Shown here piece after piece: positions 7,998 to 10,947 of a stretch of 10,947 bases of DNA; the stretch's first letter is position 1; each line of letters begins with the position of its first letter. The notes under the pieces are model-generated. The model made no database searches and was not told where the DNA came from. It saw only the letters and a program-made list of their open reading frames with translations. Source of the DNA: Stephanodiscus triporus (taxonomy: Eukaryota; Bacillariophyta; Thalassiosirophyceae; Thalassiosirales; Thalassiosiraceae); the NCBI GenBank assembly GCA_036939755.1, contig JALLAZ010000975.1:1-10947 (forward strand), in the 5' to 3' direction. The position numbers and the translations under genes were made by a program.

Positions 7998-9461
7998 ATG
8001 AAGTTCTCAACAGCATCAGTACTGGCAGTGGCCGCCCTCGTCGCTACCGGCAGCCATGCCTTCACTCCCTCCCATAACATTCAGCTCGTACGTCCCCTCT
8101 CCATGTCCACCGCCGAGGCCCCGACAGACATCGAAGAGCGCAAACCGACCAAGAAGGAAAAGCGCCTCGAATACATAAAATCCCCCACCTTCCACCGCCA
8201 GGGGTTCAAGGATGTCCGCGAAAGCGTCGAAAAATCCATGGGGGAGCAATTCAAGTCCGGGCTCGTCGACGAATTGAAGAGCAATAACTTCGTGGTGCGA
8301 AAGGACGGGGTGACGGTACACCTCGCGAAGGACTTCGGGTTCTGCTGGGGCGTCGAGCGCAGCATCGCCCTCGCCTACGAGGCGGTCGAGCACTTCCCCG
8401 GAAAGAAGGTGCACATCACGAACGAATTGATCCACAACCCGGAGGTGAACGACAGGTTGCACGACATGAACGTCCAATTCATCGAGAAGGTCGACGCCAA
8501 CAAAAAAGATTTTTCCTCGGTGGGCGATGGGGACGTGGTGATCCTGCCCGCTTTCGGCGCGTCGTTCGAGGAGATGTCGCTCCTGCATTCGAAAAATGTG
8601 GACATTGTCGACACCACCTGCCCCTGGGTGAGCAAGGTGTGGAACACCGTCGACAAGCATCAGAAGGAGGGGCTGACCTCGATCATCCATGGCAAGTACG
8701 CGCACGAGGAGACTGTTGCCACGGTCTCGTTCTGCGAAGATTACATCTGCGTGAAGGATATGAAAGAGGCGGAAATGGTCGCGGACTACATCCTGAATGG
8801 GGGCGACAAGGAGAAATTCTTGAAGCATTTCGAAAAGGCAGTGTCGAAGGGGTTTGATCCGGATACCATGTTGAGTAAGGTCGGGTTGGCGAATCAGACT
8901 ACCATGTATAAGAAGGAAACGAGGGCGATTGGACAGTTGATGCAGAAGACTATGATGAAAAAATTTGGCCCGGTCGATGCAAAGGACCATTACCAGGAGT
9001 TCGACACTATCTGCGATGCGACGCAGGTAAGCAAAATGTACACAGATCTCATTTTTGTCGATTCTGATTTTGCTAAAAAAAATGCGTATTGTCGATTAAA
9101 ATGATAGGAGCGGCAAGACGCAATTCACGATCTCGTCGAGAAAGCCGACGAACTCAACCTTGACTTCATCCTTGTCGTCGGCGGATGGGATTCCTCCAAC
9201 ACTGCCCACCTCCTCGAAATCCCCCAGAAGAGGGGTGTGCGTTCCTTCCACATCAACAAGGCGGAATGTATCGGCGCCGATAACACCATCACACACCGTA
9301 CCATGTCCGGTGACATCGTAACGGAGAAGTTTATCGAGGATATCGAAAACAAGGACAGGGAGCTGGTCATAGGCGTAACCAGTGGGGCGAGCACTCCAGA
9401 TAAGGCTGTCCAGGATAGTTTGAGTAGTATATTTTTGTTGAAAAAGATGAGATCTAGTTGA
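7998..9461 (+). CDS. ispH: 4-hydroxy-3-methylbut-2-enyl diphosphate reductase, plastid MEP pathway (two exons)
   Basis: The coding sequence is join(7998..9026, 9108..9461), 460 residues. IspH (HDR, LytB) is an Fe-S enzyme that reduces HMBPP to IPP and DMAPP, the last MEP step. I chose the ATG at 7998 because it starts a signal peptide (MKFSTASVLAVAALVATGSHA|FTP) with Phe22 at the A|F junction. The in-frame upstream extension to 7776 looks non-coding. The three cluster-ligand cysteines are present: C116 in GFCWGVERS, C208 in DTTCPWVSKV, and C339 in DTICDATQERQDA. Substrate-site motifs follow the family: ELIHNP (143-148), YAHEETVATV with H236 and E237 (234-243), SSNTAHL (372-378), and SGASTPD (435-441). 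The DTTCPWV and ICDATQERQDA forms and the long pre-region match the plant/cyanobacterial type rather than the shorter E. coli type. It is divergent from the FCP gene. Confidence 0.95.
9027..9107 (+). other. Intron in ispH
   Basis: This is an 81-base GT-AG intron in phase 0, with donor CAG|GTAAGC and acceptor ATGATAG|GAG. Splicing joins ICDATQ to ERQDA, a motif that is continuous in the IspH family, so the boundaries are well supported. The length is a multiple of three, but the intron carries an in-frame TGA at 9102-9104. Confidence 0.93.
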
Positions 9462-9577
9462 TGAATTATTATCCTTGCATTGGTGCACGAGAAAGTTGGC
9501 CTGTTCGAATCTTACCAAAGTCGACCAGGTTGCATTGGAGTACGGTAAAGTACTAAAGGACCTGACATGTAAAATAT

Positions 9578-9960
9578 TCATTTTTCTTTGCTACTGATAT
9601 TGGTACGTCTACAGCTAAAATCGTTGTGTCCCGACAACTTCGGAGGCAACGAATTGTTCATGGCGTTGATTTGAAAAAGTTGATTGACGAAGGCCCCCCC
9701 CTTCGCCTTCTCTCTATCCTCTATCACCTGGTTGCTTTCGTTGCCCCTTAGGCGAAGCTGTGATAGGTTCGTCAGAAACACCGGAAGCGGATCATCCCTT
9801 CAGAGTGGTCGACCCGCTGGCGCGCCAGACTTCGGCCTGTTGCAGTGAAGCTCGGGGAAGGCGAAGTCATCTCCAAAGAGGTCGAGCAGCGTGCACAGCC
9901 TTTGAGGAGAGAATGGAGTTGAGGGGGAAAAGTATGAATTAGTAGTTTTCCCCCTGTACG
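9578..9960 (-). pseudogene. Broken open frame of unknown identity
   Basis: Reading the minus strand, one frame is open from about 9990 to 9803, interrupted by a single TGA at 9802-9800, then open again to a TGA near 9578. Composition looks protein-like, especially TLLDLFGDDFAFPELHCNRP before the stop, and LTNLSQLRLRGNESNQVI and AFVNQLFQINAMNN after it. I do not recognise the family. The segment lies just downstream of the transposase remnant on the same strand, so it could be a decayed partner gene of that element, an exon pair with the stop inside an unseen intron, or chance. The start and extent are uncertain. Confidence 0.3.
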
Positions 9961-10112
9961 CTAATAGTGTGAATTCGTACTTTTTTATTAGGGAATTTTA
10001 CTAAGAAAAATACCCGACCATGGTTTCCGCCGCCACCTCTCCCCTCCGCTGGCCTTAGAGAATAGGTATTAATGATTATAAACAATTGAATATGAATAAA
10101 TAGGCTCTCGAA

Positions 10113-10891
10113 AAATTCGTCGCCGTACTCAGCCTCAAAGAGGCTCTTGCCGCAGTCCGCGATGCTGATTTGCGTCACCACCGCACACGCCCGGAAAGCG
10201 GTCCCGTGGAGGGTGATGTGGTGGCAGAAGACCTGGGAGAGGATCCCCAGTTCTTCAGCCACCCATTTAGTGTCTCATGACGCGCCCTCACCCACCCCTG
10301 CATCTCTTTGAGCTCGGGTGGGTTGCCCGTGTTTGTGGGCACACGATCTTGTTGTTGTTGGCGTGCCCCGTGTACTACCCCTTGTCCGTCTTTACCTGCT
10401 CGCCCGGGTTGAGGAAATTGTGGAGGACCATGTTGAAAATTGTGATGTCAGTGAGCGCGCCTGCAGGGTAGGGGCCTTGGATCCACACCAGGTCTCCCCC
10501 AGGATGGAGACGCCCAGCTCGTAGCGGAGGGCGGACTTCCCGGCATACTTGTGGGACGCGAAGGGGTTTCCCTCCATCGCCGATCCCTGTTGCGGGATGC
10601 GGAAGTCCATCCCATCGATCGTCATATGACAATCGTTGAGGACGTCCCTTTTTTCACTCTGTGGAGGCGGCAGCAGCAGCGGGAGGGGGGTGTGAGGACG
10701 TGGTGGAGAAAAAATCAGAAAAAATCACTTTTGCGCACTGTCATCCCGAGGGGCGAAGTCAACATCAACCAATCCGAACACTCCACGCCATCCTCATGAT
10801 GTGATTACATAAAAAATATACTCACCACCACTTTCTTGAGCTCGGCAATGGCCCGGATGAAGGCCCACAACCACTTGCGAAACATCTTCAT
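10113..10891 (-). pseudogene. Decayed PIF/Harbinger-like DDE transposase
   Basis: Minus-strand pieces in several frames read in order as a DDE_Tnp_4-type transposase of the PIF/Harbinger class, the nuclease that moves such DNA transposons. The order is: FRKWLWAFIRAIAELKKVV (about 10885-10829); DVLNDCHMTIDGMDFRIPQQ with the first catalytic Asp (about 10646-10587); HKYAGKSALRYELGVSI; then, after a frameshift near 10515, GDLVWIQGPYPAGALTDITIF with the second Asp; LNPGEQVKTDKG; an in-frame TAG; YTGHANNNKIVCP; after another frameshift, VRARHETLNGWLKNWG with the candidate catalytic Glu; and, after a third shift, GILSQVFCHHITLHGTAFRA down to FEAEYGDEF. The gap between the first two pieces may be an intron (10825-10659; donor GTGAGT, acceptor CACAG). 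The frameshifts and stop make it a pseudogene. No terminal inverted repeats are identified, and the 5' part may run past the window edge. Confidence 0.8.
10659..10825 (-). other. Possible intron within the transposase remnant
   Basis: On the minus strand a GTGAGT donor follows the AELKKVV codons, and a CCTCCACAG acceptor precedes AGTGAAAAAAGG and the conserved DVLNDCHMTIDGMDF segment. The 167 bases between carry no transposase-like coding. The alternative is that this stretch is simply eroded or inserted DNA. Confidence 0.35.
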
Positions 10892-10947
10892 GTTAACAGC
10901 TTAACAACTATTTAGGTTCGGGCGGGAACGAAATCGTACTTTTCAAG

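Noticed and set aside
8016..8990. Long minus-strand open frame of 324 codons
   Set aside because: It is fully antisense to ispH exon 1, whose family motifs are unambiguous. The antisense frame is an artefact of codon bias and shows no family features.
9503..9518. GTTCGAATC, like a tRNA T loop
   Set aside because: The flanks do not pair and no cloverleaf can be drawn around it.
9975..10941. Similar CGTACTTTT strings near both sides of the transposase remnant, considered as terminal repeats
   Set aside because: They run in the same direction, not inverted, and are too short and AT-rich to define transposon ends.
1..10947. Search for CRISPR arrays, rRNA, phage or bacterial defence genes
   Set aside because: No regularly spaced repeats, rRNA motifs or prokaryotic gene clusters were seen; introns and plastid pre-sequences show nuclear DNA of an alga.

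Overview
The window looks like nuclear DNA of a photosynthetic stramenopile, most likely a diatom. Four things point there. It holds a fucoxanthin-chlorophyll a/c-type light-harvesting gene. Three predicted pre-proteins have a secretory signal ending in an A|F junction (SAAA|FAP, SHA|FTP, VSA|FSS), the ASAFAP-type motif of complex red-lineage plastids. A eukaryotic cytosolic ribosomal protein gene is present. GT-AG introns are short, and GC-rich exons sit in AT-rich, gene-poor DNA. The species cannot be named from the sequence alone.

Layout, left to right. 1-1215: AT-rich DNA with no recognisable gene. 1216-2103 (-): an unrecognised 295-residue protein. 2104-2654: divergent intergenic region. 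2655-3854 (+): a two-exon START-domain lipid-binding protein with a predicted plastid pre-sequence. 3855-4433: short convergent spacer. 4434-4844 (-): ribosomal protein uL24 (RPL26), perhaps with a 5'UTR intron reaching to about 5070. 5071-6942: about 1.9 kb of gene-free AT-rich DNA. 6943-7563 (-): light-harvesting (FCP/LHC) protein. 7564-7997: a 434-bp divergent promoter region with four ACGT cores. 7998-9461 (+): two-exon, plant/cyanobacterial-type IspH (HMBPP reductase), the last step of the plastid MEP isoprenoid pathway. 9578-about 9960 (-): a broken open frame I do not recognise. About 10113-10891 (-): a decayed PIF/Harbinger-like (DDE_Tnp_4-type) transposase with frameshifts and an in-frame stop, running toward the right edge.

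How the genes fit together. Three of the five intact genes appear to act in the plastid: the antenna protein, isoprenoid precursor synthesis and lipid binding. The antenna and IspH genes are head to head and share one short intergenic region. Carotenoids and the chlorophyll phytol tail are made from MEP products, so joint regulation is plausible, but it is an inference. I saw no CRISPR array, phage, operon or bacterial defence system. The most interesting points are the plastid START protein, the FCP/IspH shared promoter, the unrecognised gene at 1216-2103, and the decayed transposon with an unrecognised open frame beside it.
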